Below, one piece after another: positions 31,811 through 42,945 of a stretch of DNA of 64,000 nt. Within the stretch, counting starts at the first letter, position 1. Each line of letters opens with the position of its first letter. The notes below the pieces were generated by a model that saw nothing but the letters and a program-made list of their open reading frames with translations, made no database searches and was not told where the DNA came from. The stretch is taken from contig JAVGWX010000007.1 in assembly GCA_036924085.1 (NCBI GenBank), positions 69,955,360 to 70,019,359 on the forward strand. Reading direction: 5' to 3'. The translations under genes and the position numbers were made by a program. This stretch comes from Ariolimax columbianus. Lineage: Eukaryota; Mollusca; Gastropoda; Stylommatophora; Arionidae.

Positions 31811-32649
31811 CACGCACACACACAAACACACAATTACAACCTTCCCATGTCATACACCAATGTCATTCTCTTAGGACTACTAAGTTTTGGTTCAGCCATT
31901 ACCGAAACAAGGAGTGGAGAGGGGTAGGGTGAAGTTGTAATGTCACTGTCCGTAGAAATACAGAGCACATCTCTATATCGTCTGCAGCTAACACACAGGA
32001 AGTAGCGTCAGTCAGAAGAAACAGGATGCGAGTGACATCCATCTGACGTCAGGCGTCGTAATTCATGACAACAGATTATGTCACAGCTGTCTAACCAATC
32101 AGATGGGGATCGACACAGTAATCTCCATCCTGGTTAGATTACTGGGAAGCCTGGCACTGCACTACATCCAAAAGTACCCCGGTCCACCTTCCCAAGTACG
32201 CCTTCGGGTGTAAGAAAAACTAATATAACCTGCTACCACAGAAATGTCGAAAATAGTGAATGCAAATCAATACGAGTAGCTTCTACCAACATCATCTAGC
32301 TCACATTCACATACAATTATATTCAAATATACATCATATTTTGTCAGAAACAATGCACTCATTATTGTTTACAAAACAAGAGTGCGTTCCTAAGCAATCA
32401 AAGATATCGTTATAAACATTACCATACAAATAGCAACTATTTATAAGTAATATAAATAAATTACTAATAAATTATTGCCAAAAACTGTTGTTATCGCCAG
32501 CCGTTATTTGTTTGATAGACGACTACATATTTAAACTGCACACATTCTCAATTGCCACTGTTTAGCTTTCATCGTTGTTTCGGTATAAATATCTACTGTA
32601 ATAAGAAATTCAATCAATATATGTTGCTGTTAATGGATTGTATTTGAAA
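30816..32649. other. No supported gene; one (CT)n microsatellite
   Basis: A pyrimidine run (TTTCTTTC then CT repeats) spans about 31757-31806. The remaining sequence shows only short ORFs. A GGTATAAATATC TATA-like box lies at 32581-32591. Confidence 0.45.
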
Positions 32650-32865
32650 ATGAATGACGTGTCCTGGCTTGCGCCAACCATAACAAACATCCTTACACAA
32701 GGAAATGAGCTCTTGAGAAGAGCTCGAGATTCTATGTATTTGTCTGTGTCAGCTTTGTCTTCGGGAAAGGGAGGTAATTTCATTGTAATATTTACAATCT
32801 TTTCTCTTTTTTACGTGTTATGGTACATAGCAAGGATGTTTCGTCTCAAACGAAGTGTCACGTAA
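32650..32865 (+). CDS. Candidate single-pass membrane micropeptide, 71 residues
   Basis: The ORF starts at the ATG at 32650 (AAAATGA context, A at -3) and lies about 60 bp downstream of a TATAAATA box at 32584. The N-terminal 45 residues are mixed polar with an amphipathic ILTQGNELLRRARDSMYLSV stretch. Residues about 48-66 (FIVIFTIFSLFYVLWYIA) form one hydrophobic helix, followed by a short basic tail RMFRLKRSVT. By topology rules this fits a small tail-anchored or single-pass protein of ER or mitochondrial membranes. AATAATAAATGC after the stop could be a poly(A) signal. I do not recognise the family. It could also be one exon of a larger gene or a chance ORF. Confidence 0.35.
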   Translation: MNDVSWLAPTITNILTQGNELLRRARDSMYLSVSALSSGKGGNFIVIFTIFSLFYVLWYIARMFRLKRSVT

Positions 32866-33599
32866 CTAAGGCTAATGCAGCACAAAATAATAAATGCAAT
32901 AATGAATCATGACATTTAGGTAATGTACCAAAACAATCGTAAGCATTCCGGTGTATTACAAAGCACAATAATGAGAGTTGTCTGCTCACTTCCTTCTAAA
33001 GGTAGTCTCACTTTTCTTCAATAATAAATATACATCCTTATAATTTTATTTTCACTTCACCTGCACATTTGCTCTCTAATCATATAAACGTGTCCTTCCT
33101 AGCACATTTAGCATAATTTCATTTACATATTTGCAAAGTATAGGATGACATGTTTTCAAGAAAATTCGAAAGCTATATCAACCTGATATATTAGTACAAC
33201 TGTTGAATATATCAATAGCTATACACAAATAACCAGGAGCAGATACACAAATAAAGCGGGATGCAAAGAATCTAGGCCACCAGATAATGATGCACAAAAC
33301 ACATTTAACAAAAGTGAATCAATTGTAATCGTCAGACTAGGGTTACATCTATTGAACACGCTAAAAATAGGGGTTACCGATTGCTGTAACTAGTATTATC
33401 AGATTGGCATTTTATAAATCTGCTGCAAGTGTTCAGTTTATGAGGACCAGAGAAAGCGCACATGGACATCAGCTGTATCATTCATAAACACGCTGTTTAG
33501 AGGTAACAATAATGTCAGACTGATCACTAAATGCTTTACACAAATTCAAAATTGACATCTAAAAACGAATGAAGAAAAAAAAATGTGAATTAAAATAAT
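32866..33599. other. AT-rich spacer, nothing recognised
   Basis: No domain, RNA or tandem repeat was found. Confidence 0.35.
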
Positions 33600-34110
33600 A
33601 TATCTGTCAGCAAACAAATTGTTCGTTCCACAGACGTATTCTGTTCTTTTTTTGTTTCTATAACATATTTTTCAACACATAAATCGTTCATTCCACCGAC
33701 GTATTCTCTCTCCTATTGTTTTAACATATCTGTCAACAACTAAATTGTTCATTCCACGGTCGGTTTCTCTCCTTTTTTTTTATTGAACATATCTGTCAAC
33801 AACTAAATTGTTCATTCCACGGTCGGTTTCTCTCCTTTTTTTTTATTGAACATATCTGTCAACAACTAAATTGTTCATTCCACGGACGGTTTCTCTCCTT
33901 TTTTTTTATTTAACATATCTGTCAACAACTAAATTGTTCATTCCACGGTCGGTTTCTCTCCTTTTATTTATTTAACATATGTCAACAATTAAAATCGTTT
34001 ATTCCACATGCTTACTCTTTCTTTTGTTTATTTAACATATCTGTCAAAAAAACTAATCGTCGTCTCCAAAGTCCAATTCTCTCCTGTTGTTTTAACATAT
34101 ATATCAAAAA
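33600..34110 (+). repeat. About 63-bp minisatellite, about 8 units
   Basis: The unit AACATATCTGTCAACAACTA plus AATTGTTCATTCCACGGTCG and a CTCC-poly(T) stretch. The central four units are near-identical and the flanks diverged. T-run length varies. Confidence 0.9.
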
Positions 34111-34744
34111 ACGTTCCACAACGTTCATTCCACAAATGGTTTTTATAATTTCGTCATGTGTCACCAATCCTTAACTTTCTCTAGGTTTCTCATTTCTGTC
34201 AACACAGCAGACAGATCTTTGCGTGGCCTCTCACTCAAAACATTTAATCTCAAGTTCAACTCAGATGCTTAATTAAACCAGTGCGAAGGCCTTATCATGG
34301 AACTGTCAAACCAAAGGAAATTAATTGACGTTTTAGTATTTTTCATTGTAGGTTGGGAATGTTTATCACGAGTGCACGCGCCTTTAAAACATGTTACCCA
34401 GCTCCTCCCATTTCGAAAGAATAATGTACGCTCTCCATGTACCTGGTTCATTGAACAATTTAAGACCTGGCCTCTGCAATTATCTTAGGCCCTTAGGTCC
34501 TTTGACCATGTTTAAAGAGATTATTAAACACACCATGTACCAGACTTCAGACCAGCTTTATGTATTTGTGTATGCCAAAAGCCAATAGTTCAAAATTCTC
34601 AAGTTCATTTTTTGTGAGAAGTTTGAAATAAACAAATACATATACAAACCAGCAAAGAACTTGTGAAATTCACAAACAATGTGTCTCTGTTGATTAAGCC
34701 AGGCGCAGTATCTTGCGGCATTCGAATTCGTGTCATTTGGAAGT
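34111..34744. other. Probable 3' flank/UTR of the Rho GTPase gene
   Basis: It lies just beyond the stop codon of the minus-strand Rho-like gene. No other gene was recognised, and no unambiguous poly(A) signal could be fixed. Confidence 0.3.
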
Positions 34745-35783
34745 TTACATTATAGAACACGCACAATGACATCCATTGTCGTCTGTGTCGACCTTTCTTA
34801 GTCCGCTTTCTATTGCTGCTTCTCTCAGTCTTGTAATTCCAGCCTCAGTCAAGGAAGAGCACTCAACGTAACTATCCAGATTCAACTTCGTTGCAACATG
34901 GACACCATCTTTTGTACTGATGAAGACAGGAGTTCCTTTGGGAGTTTTATGGGTGTCGCGTGGCGGATTTGACTTCGGTTTCGGGGGCGCTTCATCCCTT
35001 AGATCAATCTGTGTTCCGACTAAGATTATAGGTGTGTTTGGCGAGTATTGGCGAATTTCTGATATCCACTTGTCCTGTGCGTCTCGTAAAGACTCTGGCA
35101 TTGCCACGGAGAAGCAGAGGAGAAAGACGTCGCTATTTACATAGGAGAGTGCCCTCAGATGGATGTACTCCTCCTGAAAATATAGTGTTTTTTTTTGTGA
35201 ATACACGAATTCATTTAGAAATCATTTGGGCAAGATAGAGATTGTGAGAGATAAATGGATGATTAGTTCATAAGAGGGTGCATTGACAAATCGATTGATA
35301 GACTTATTCACAGACAGGTGGAATGTTTTGTGGATGGGAGCGTATCAGACTGGTAAACGATGGATGGACGACTTAATGAATGTGTGAGAGACTAGACGAA
35401 AGATGGATGAAGGACTGAGGGAGAGAATGATAGCTGGATAAACGATAGGTCGATTATTTATTGATTGGTACGTTATATTAGTTATTCTATGAAAGATGGT
35501 GGATACTAGACGAGTGACATGTTAAATTAAGTAATGAAGAAACGATGAGTAGAGAATTGGATGTATGTGGATAAACAATGGATATATGACTTGATAAATT
35601 TATAGAATTATAAATAGTGGTTATGTACAATCTATGACAATCTATAACAATGCATCTATAATCTATAGATGTATAATTGGTAGATATATATAGAAATTGA
35701 TACAAATTCGTCAAATCAACTCACCTGGCCAGCTGTATCAAACAGACTGATAACGTAAGACTTTCCTCCCATTGATGTTGTCA
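34745..35783 (-). CDS. Rho-family small GTPase (Cdc42/Rac-like), last two coding exons
   Basis: Two exons read on the minus strand: 35783-35725 (59 nt, TTGCAG acceptor before it, GTGAGT donor after it) and 35173-34745 (429 nt, TTTTCAG acceptor, stop TAG/TAA class at the end). The first gives VTTSMGGKSYVISLFDTAGQ, which holds the switch II/G3 motif DTAGQ. The second opens EEYIHLRALSYVNSDVFLLCFSV and has the Rho-type G4 motif GTQIDLRDE, as in Cdc42. It then has a Pro/Lys-rich Rho insert, YVECSSLTEAG (G5, ECSAL-like), and ends C-CHCACSIM, a CAAX box with extra cysteines for prenylation/palmitoylation. Such proteins cycle GDP/GTP at membranes and steer actin. Exons with the P-loop and switch I are not recognised in this window and should lie at higher coordinates. 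The Rho insert DEAPPKPKSNPPRDTHKTPKGTPVFISTKDGVHVA is longer and more proline-rich than in Cdc42, so this is a diverged paralogue. Confidence 0.9.
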
Positions 35784-35898
35784 CTGCAAGAAAGACGTAG
35801 AATCATAGCTGCACTTTAATATCATTAAATGACATAAACACACACAGATATCGATTGGAAAGGTAGATAAACCGTGATAGAGAGAAAGAGAGAAATAA

Positions 35899-35941
<43 letters not shown>

Positions 35942-36777
35942 TTATGCGAGTATATAAGCTCTGCTCGGGTTTTGCCGGATCTGAAAAGGGGTGCAAAGTA
36001 CAATAACATTGTATGGTCGTAAGAGCGACTGAAGAGGGTTGAGCATAGGAATAGCTAACTCATTCTGTAGAAACTGTAAGGAACAATAAAATAGAAGATC
36101 AGAAGATCTCTAATCCCAAGTTCGAAGAGGAGCAGCAGGTATATCAAGTCATGCCATGAATAAACTTGATCTTAAGAGTAACCTCAAACATAAAGTTGAC
36201 AAAATATGTATATGCTGACCAGCGTCGCTCAGGAGAAGGCAAGGGGCAAATGTGGCACTTTGCTTGAGGATCTGTACCCATGAGAATGTCTGGGGTCAGA
36301 TTTCTATTACATCTTTCATGGCCCCCACGGAAGAGTGTTTAGTTCCGGGGATCATGAATTCTCTGGATAGTAATGCTGTTTTCTTTAAGTTTTATTCTAA
36401 CAACAGAGTGGTCAATATAATCAAATATTACCCACGCGTGCTACCATACTTCGAATTCAATTATCCTATTTATATTTTATTGGTAGTTCCCCCCCCCCCC
36501 CCTTATTTCTATACATAAATATATTTTTGCGTATTTGTTGTGCGTGTCACGTATTTCTTGTTTATTCGAATAGCATGTTATTATCCACGGTCATGTTATT
36601 TAACTTTCTGGCGTCCAATTGTTAATGTCAGTGACTAAGAGCTTTGCAGAAACGATTCATTCATGGCATTGTTTTGTTGCATCATAAAAATGTTTCACTA
36701 ATATTTTTTTCTTTCTCTCCATCTCTCTCTCTTTCTCTCCATCTCTCTCTTTCTCTCTCTCTCTCTCTATCTCTATA

Positions 36778-36825
<48 letters not shown>

Positions 36826-37059
36826 TTATTCACGTAATTTTAAAGCACACCAAGTTACCTATACCGATTATTTTATTAACGATGCCCTCCAGCAATAATG
36901 ATGCATATATGTCGATCCTACAAGAAACAAACTATATATAAACGGTATACTATTAATCAATATAGTGTACTGTCACTTTGCAAATGAATTTTCCATAATC
37001 GTATATAAATATGAACATTTGTTCTGATCCCTCCTACTGCCAATCTATCACAAATATCA
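35784..37059. other. Upstream intron/intergenic DNA with microsatellites
   Basis: A (GA)n run is at about 35878-35937, a C-run at 36489-36502 and (CT)n at about 36715-36822. No P-loop exon of the Rho gene could be found by eye. Confidence 0.6.
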
Positions 37060-37650
37060 TAAATCAAACCCCGAAAGCTGTCAACCAATTACCCTACAAC
37101 CTTGTCAACCTGTTCTTCAACAACGGGACTTATTTATGTTAACCAATTACACAACAACCTTGTCAACCTATTCTCCAATAACGGGGTTTGTTAATTTCAG
37201 CCAATTACTCTACAACCTTGCCAACCTCTTCTCCAACAACTGGGTTGTTTATGTCAACCAATTTAAATTCAATGGTGTTATTCAATCAGCCCATTTCTCA
37301 TCTAATTTCTCAGTAATTCTTATACCTATCAACCAATTGTCCATTCAAACCTGCTATCTTTCTGCGAGCTAGTTCCCCAATACCTCTATGTCAACGAACT
37401 CCTCGACGGTTCTGCTATCTCTCTGTCAACAAATTGCCTGACAATCCTGCTATCTCTCTGTCAACAAACTCCCCGACGGTTCTGCTATCTCTCTGTCAAC
37501 GAACTCCCCGATGATCCTACTATCTCTCTGTCAACGAACTCCCCGACGTTTCTGCTATCTCTCTGTCAACAAACTGCCTGACAATCCTGCTATCTCTCTG
37601 TCAACGTACTCCCCAACTAACCTGATATCTGTTTGTCAACTCATTCGCCA
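37060..37650 (+). repeat. Two linked minisatellites (about 60 bp and 35 bp)
   Basis: The first part (37060-37260) repeats CAACCTTGTCAACCTATTCT-type blocks about every 55-65 bp. The second (about 37380-37640) repeats CTGCTATCTCTCTGTCAACG plus AACTCCCCGACGGTT at 35 bp, seven or eight times. Both share a GTCAAC..ACTCC core, so the second may have grown from the first. Confidence 0.8.
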
Positions 37651-38079
37651 ACAATCCCCTTGCCGGTCCATCAACCAATTCGACTATACATTATGAATCC
37701 TCCACCAATTCTCATCTCACAAATCTACACAAGTAATCCAACTCATATCTTAATACCAACCTTGGCTACTACCACAGCTCTCCCCTCACTCCGAGCCAGA
37801 CCTACACAATGGTAATGTAATCGACATGTCTAAACATTGCCAAGCCTGGGTGGTGTCACGCGCGTGAGCTTGATCCTTCAGTGTCCGTGTTGTTGAACGG
37901 GCTATGTCTGATTAACAGAACCATACGAATCCCACTAACGCCGATTTATTTATATATATTATTTTCTTATCCGCGAAATCACTCAGGATCGTTAACGATT
38001 ACTGATTAATATTGATATAAGATACAGCAAGGAACCAGCTGCATTTGTCGACATATGATTCGTATGGAGTAAGCGTAAG
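37651..38079. other. No supported feature
   Basis: Nothing recognised beyond AT-rich sequence. Confidence 0.3.
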
Positions 38080-38490
38080 ACACTAAAATCTGAAAATATT
38101 CAATTCATGTATTGAGTAAACTAAAAGACAAGTCAAGAAGTTGAAAGTCTTCAATTCACGTATGAAGTAAATTACAAGACATGATATTGAGTCTTCAATT
38201 CACGTATGGAGTAAATTACAAGACATGATATTGGAAGTCTTCAATTCACGTATGTAGTAAATTACATGACATGATATTGAAAGTCTTCAATTCACGTATG
38301 TAGTAAATTACATGACATGATATTGAAAGTCTTTAATTCACGTATGGAGTAAACAATGAGACAAGACAAGAAGTTGAAAGTCTTAAATTCACCTATGGAG
38401 TAAACTATAAGACAAGACAAGAAGTTGAAAGTCTTCAATTCACCTATGGAATAAATTACAAGGAACCACATTGAAGGTCTTAAATTTACA
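38080..38490 (+). repeat. About 46-bp minisatellite, about 9 units
   Basis: The unit AGTCTTCAATTCACGTATGG plus AGTAAATTACAAGACATGAT and ATTGAA. A variant unit with AAGACAAGAAGTTGA occurs at both ends. Confidence 0.9.
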
Positions 38491-38813
38491 GTACCATTTC
38501 GATTTCACATGATCAAAAGCTATAAATGCTGCTCTCTATCGATCCATAAAACAAGCAGGCTTCCTGAGCTCTATTCGTGAGATTACATTTGTCTTTACGT
38601 ATTCCTTCTTTGTTCTTCTTCGGGTATCCTTTAACCTCTGTTCTTTCTTTCCTTCCTGTTCACATTAGGCCTCAATTTTTTTATTTCTTCCTGGGGGCAC
38701 GTCCTATTCATCTCGATATTATCTTCTTCATCTTCAGACGAATTGTGTTTTTTGTTGCATTATTGCCACAAGTAAGTGCGTGAATAGGAGACTATCGTAT
38801 GGTTAGGCAAATA
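38491..38813. other. No supported feature
   Basis: T-rich, with a short ORF only. Confidence 0.3.
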
Positions 38814-38815
38814 TA

Positions 38816-39548
38816 CGAGGCGTGTTCAAATGAAACCGGACCAAACTGCAGGAAGTGAACATATGTACGATGCACATGATGACGTCACTTCTGGTGTAAA
38901 CAGCACATACCAACCATCAAGTTTGCAAAATTTCATTTTTCTCCGACTCATAGTTTCCTCAGCAGACCGTTGAAAACATGGCGGGTGTGATACGGAATCC
39001 GTCCAGAGTTGATCAACGAGCGGTGATTCGTTTTCTAACAGTTGAAGGATGTCGACCAGTTGACACTCATCACACAATGCAGACAGTGTATGAGGACAAA
39101 AGTGTGTCGAAGACAACAGTGAAGAACTGGACAACGATGTTTAAAGAAGGACATGAGGTAACGAAAGATCTTCTGAGACCAGGTCAGGCGCATACAGTTG
39201 CATTAACTCACGTCTTTCTTTAAACTACGTTATCCAGTTCTTCACTGTTGTCTTTGACACACTTTTGTCATCATTCACTACCTGCATTCTGCGATGAATG
39301 TCAACTGGTCGACATCCTTCAGCTGTTAGAAACCGAATCACAGCTCGCTGATCAATTATGGGCGGATTCCGTATCGCAGTCGTCATGTTTTCAACGGTCT
39401 GCTGAGGTAAATATGAGTAGGAGGATAATTAAATTTAGCAAACTTGACGGTTGGTATGTGCTGTTTACACCAGAACTGACGTCATCATGCGCATCGTACG
39501 TATGTTCACTTGTTTCAGTTTGGTCCGGTTGCATTTGAACACGCCTCG
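38816..39548. mobile_element. Fold-back mariner element, complete copy
   Basis: A 733-bp palindrome flanked by TA on both sides (38814-38815, 39549-39550), the mariner target duplication. It begins CGAGGCGTGTTCAAATGAAA and ends with the inverse of that end. Both arms (about 38816-39185 and 39200-39548) carry the same sequence in opposite directions. The left arm reads in plus: MAGVIRNPSRVDQRAVIRFLTVEGCRPVDTHHTMQTVYEDKSVSKTTVKNWTTMFKEGHEVTKDLLRPGQ, the paired helix-turn-helix N-terminus of a SETMAR-like mariner transposase. The right arm holds the same code on the minus strand. The catalytic DDE/D half is absent, so it must have been moved in trans. Confidence 0.95.
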
Positions 39549-39550
39549 TA

Positions 39551-39680
39551 CAATAGGTTGGAGGCCACACGGTCCACCTTCATCAGCAGGTTCGGGCTGT
39601 TAGGAAAGCTACTGCAACTCGCCACTTAACACCCTTTTGTGCACACAAAGGACTTAACGTGGGCATTCAACAACCAAAAC
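39551..39680 (+). repeat. R2 repeat fragment
   Basis: GTCCACCTTCATCAGCAGGT then GAAAGCTACTGCAACTCGCC and ACTTAACACCCTTTTGTGCA match the 3' half of R2. It abuts the fold-back element directly, so the mariner may have inserted in or beside R2. Confidence 0.7.
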
Positions 39681-40097
39681 TACATCTGTGCAGTCATACG
39701 ACTCGAACATGGCGGCGTCTTCTGTTGCTGAAGGTCTACAGTTAACCATAGTAATCGTTAGTAGTTCCTTTTGACAAACTAGCTCTTTCTATGTGTGCTA
39801 ATTTCTATTACATCATCCAACATTTAAATTTGAATGTATCAATGCAACCAGAATTATGATGTTATCATTCAACAACCGGAAGACATCTTAGTCGTAACTG
39901 AAATTCTTTTATTTTTATTTGTTTTTAGTTTCGTATATTGTTACAACTTTTAGGGCCATCGCAGATTCGATTTATGTGTTTTATTGATTTTTACCGTTTT
40001 CCTGTTACTAAAACAAAATGTTAAAAGTAAGTATTCAAGTTTCAAACACATTATCATACGCCTTGTTCTAAAACTAAGTTCTAAAAGTAAAAGTCAC
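39681..40097. other. Unassigned spacer
   Basis: No supported gene. Confidence 0.3.
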
Positions 40098-40765
40098 ACA
40101 GACAGTGTGTATAAGACAGACAGTGTGTATAAGACAGACAGTGTGTATAAGACAGGCAGTGTGTATAAGACAGGCAGTGTGTATAAGACAGACAATGTGT
40201 ATAAGACAGGTGTATAAGACAGACAGTGTGTATAAGACAGTGTGTATAAGACAGACAATGTGTATAAGACAGACAGTGTGTATAAGACAGTGTGTATAAG
40301 ACAGTGTGTATAAGACAGACAATGTGTATAAGACAGACAGTGTGTATAAGACAGTGTGTATAAGACAGACAGTGTGTATAAGACAGGTGTATAAGACAGA
40401 CAGTGTGTATAAGACAGTGTGTATAAGACAGACAATGTGTATAAGACAGACAGTGTGTATAAGACAGTGTGTATAAGACAGACAATGTGTATAAGACAGA
40501 CAATGTGTATAAGACAGACAGTGTGTATAAGACAGACAATGTGTATAAGACAGACGGTGTGTATAAGACAGTGTGTATAAGACAGACAATGTGTATAAGA
40601 CAGACAGTGTGTAAAGACAGACAGTGTGTATAAGACAGGTGTATAAGACAGACAGTGTGTATAAGACAGGTGTATAAGACAGACAGTGTGTATAAGACAG
40701 GTGTATAAGACAGACAGTGTGTATAAGACAGGTGTGTAAGACAGACAGTGTGTATAAGACAGACA
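40098..40765 (+). repeat. Minisatellite of mixed 18/14/13-bp units
   Basis: Long unit GACAGACAGTGTGTATAA (18 bp), short units GACAGTGTGTATAA (14) and GACAGGTGTATAA (13), about 40 units in alternating blocks. The unit closely resembles part of the Tn5 mosaic end used in sequencing libraries (TGTGTATAAGAGACAG) but lacks its second AG. The array is longer and more variable than adapter read-through. Overlapping open frames are artefacts. Confidence 0.92.
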
Positions 40766-41606
40766 GATAGGCTTTTAAAACTGTTATTCGTTGTAATGTT
40801 ATGAGAACATCAGCAATTTGCCCTCGTCTTTGTGATGATGGGAGTGGATTTTGTTTCGTAAATATGAATTAACATTTTTAACATAGTGCGCTCCTAAAAG
40901 TTAACCAACACGTTTCCCATGATGACTCAGTGACATAAAATGCAGTCTTTGTTGAAAGAATATAAGAAGACGAAATAGAAACGAAACAAAACTTCAGTTG
41001 TAGAAAAAAATAGGTGTTAAGTCAAGAGAGGGCACAAATGTGAGCTTTTAGCACTGCGCCGTTTTTCTTTCTACGGGTCAGTTTTGTTTAGGTTTTTGGT
41101 GTATGTGCAGCTTTAATTTCGCAAGCCATAAACACGTGGAGGCTAAATGATTGCATATACTATCCTTTCCAGAAAACAATTTTGTACTAGGCGTGTGTAG
41201 TGTGTAAACGTTCGCCTTTGTGTGAGTAGTTGTTTGTATATATACACATTTGTGAGTGTAGTTGTATATATGTTCTTTGTGTGGGTTAGTGTATGTTTAT
41301 TGGTATGTTCTTTGTGTGAGTGAGTGTATGTTTATTGGTATGTTCCCTGCGTGAATGAGTTTATGTGTGTGCATATTATGTTCCTTGTGTGAGTGAGTGA
41401 GAGTTCATGTATGTGTCCTTGCGTGAGGGGCGATTGTGTGTGTATGTTTGTATGTATGTATATACATTTGTGGGTGTGACTGTGTGTATACAATCCTGCA
41501 TGAATAAGTCTGAATTTGCTAACGAGGTCCGAGAGAAGAGCAAATACCAATACTGTATCTTGCCCGCCATGTAGCCAGTGTCGACTAAGAAAGTTCGGGC
41601 ATTAAA
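40766..41606. other. No supported gene; GT-rich tracts
   Basis: Loose TGTGTGAGTGAGTGTATGTT-like repeats at about 41210-41480. No domain-bearing ORF. Confidence 0.4.
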
Positions 41607-41616
41607 TCCGTTATCC

Positions 41617-41975
41617 GGGATCAAGATGCATGAGCTGCAGTGGTTAGCGACCCATAGCTGACTGCTAGCGTCAGAGCTAGCGAACCAGAACTGCCAAGAC
41701 CCTTCTACACCTCCACGCGGTGATCCTGGAAAACAGGCTGCAACAAGGCAGACTGGCTAAGGAGAAGGGATCGAAGAGGGAATGCTAACCTGGTACTCAA
41801 AAAATGCTTGCTGAAGTCGGATGTGTTGGACCGAAAGGTGCAAATATCGCAGCCAAGCTGTAAACTACAATACAACGCATTCCGTTCTCTGGACTACATT
41901 CTGCTACTTACCCTTTCATGGTTTGGTAGTGGGAGATTGAGAACGTACGAAGATGAAGAAGAAGAAGAAGAAGAA

Positions 41976-42007
<32 letters not shown>

Positions 42008-42017
42008 AGAAGAAGAG
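41617..42017 (+). mobile_element. SINE copy 4, full length with (GAA)n tail
   Basis: It starts GGGATCAAGATGCATGAGCT, with an A-box-like GAGCTGCAGTGGTTAGCGAC. It has a central GAAGTCGGATGTGTTGGACC core and an ATATCGCAGCCAAGCTGTAA block. It ends GGTAGTGGGAGATTGAGAAC, then GTACGAAGATGAAGAAG and (GAA)n to 42017. The 10-bp TSD TCCGTTATCC is at 41607-41616 and 42018-42027. The tail GTACGAAGAAGAAG equals the 3' end of the Jockey-like LINEs here. Confidence 0.9.
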
Positions 42018-42027
42018 TCCGTTATCC

Positions 42028-42641
42028 CATCTTGTGAAAACTATTCGACTCAAAAACTTCAACTAAAATGGAGATATCAACTACAAGTAAATACACAGGA
42101 CAGGAGAACTTAGATTATATTTGTTAAGGCCTGTGCTACACATGGAGGTGAAATGTGTTGATTTTTAGAATGTGTGCATAAGTGTAGGTATGTATATGTT
42201 TGCACATGTGTGTGTGCAAATATGTGGGTGTGTACACATGAGTGGGCGTGTTGACGTGGGAGTGTTTTTTTATATTTTAACCAATGAACTGCTAATGACG
42301 TTTGTGTATGTAAATATGTTTACTTGTGAATGAGAAATGTGGTAACTTGGGGTGGCTTGCCAATAAAAACAAACCTTAACAAGCAAGAAGAGCCGCGTCA
42401 CATCTGGTGATTATGTGTGTGTGTGTGCGTTTATGTGTGTGTGTATGTGTGTGTATGTATGAGTTGCGCTTCAACACGAGTGCAGCCATGCGTATTCCTA
42501 TGTGGGATCGCTTGTAATATATTACTGTGTATGTGGACTGAAGAATTTTACAGTTAACGTTCATCACTAGAGGTGATAAAGGTGTTATACAACCTGCGTT
42601 AGAAAAAACAAAACTGTCAAAATATTATTATTCTTTTGTCG
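42028..42641. other. No supported gene; (GT)n microsatellite
   Basis: GT-rich runs at about 42195-42240 and 42412-42457. Nothing else recognised. Confidence 0.4.
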
Positions 42642-42945
42642 TTCGCTTGGAGAATGTCTACATCTGGAAAGTTGTCTCTTGTATGAACCTCACTGTCTTC
42701 TGTCGCTTGGAGAATGTCTACATCTGCAAAGTTGTCTCTTGTATGAACCTCACTGTCTTCTGTCGCTTGGAGAATGTCTACATCTGCAAAGTTGTCTCTT
42801 GTATGAACCTCACTGTCTTCTGTCGCTTGGAGAATGTCTACATCTGCAAAGTTGTCTCTTGTATGAACCTCACTGTCTTCTGTCGCTTGGAGAATGTCTA
42901 CATCTGCAAAGTTGTCTCTTGTATGAACCTCACTGTCTTCTGAAG
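42642..42945 (-). repeat. 60-bp minisatellite, 5 units, made from a LINE 3' end
   Basis: The unit (window sense) GTCGCTTGGAGAATGTCTAC plus ATCTGCAAAGTTGTCTCTTG and TATGAACCTCACTGTCTTCT is almost invariant. Read on the minus strand each unit encodes KTVRFIQETTLQM, the exact continuation of the LINE relic on its right (YGPMCELQKTVRFIQ). The repeat is therefore a tandem copy of that LINE's last codons and start of 3'UTR. Confidence 0.93.

Noticed and set aside
40074..40589. 171-codon ORF of LSYTHC repeats
   Set aside because: Artefact of an 18-bp satellite; no composition or context of a real protein.
35784..41000. P-loop (GDGAVGKT) exon of the Rho gene
   Set aside because: Searched by eye on the minus strand and not found; a tblastn of Cdc42 against this and the next window would decide.
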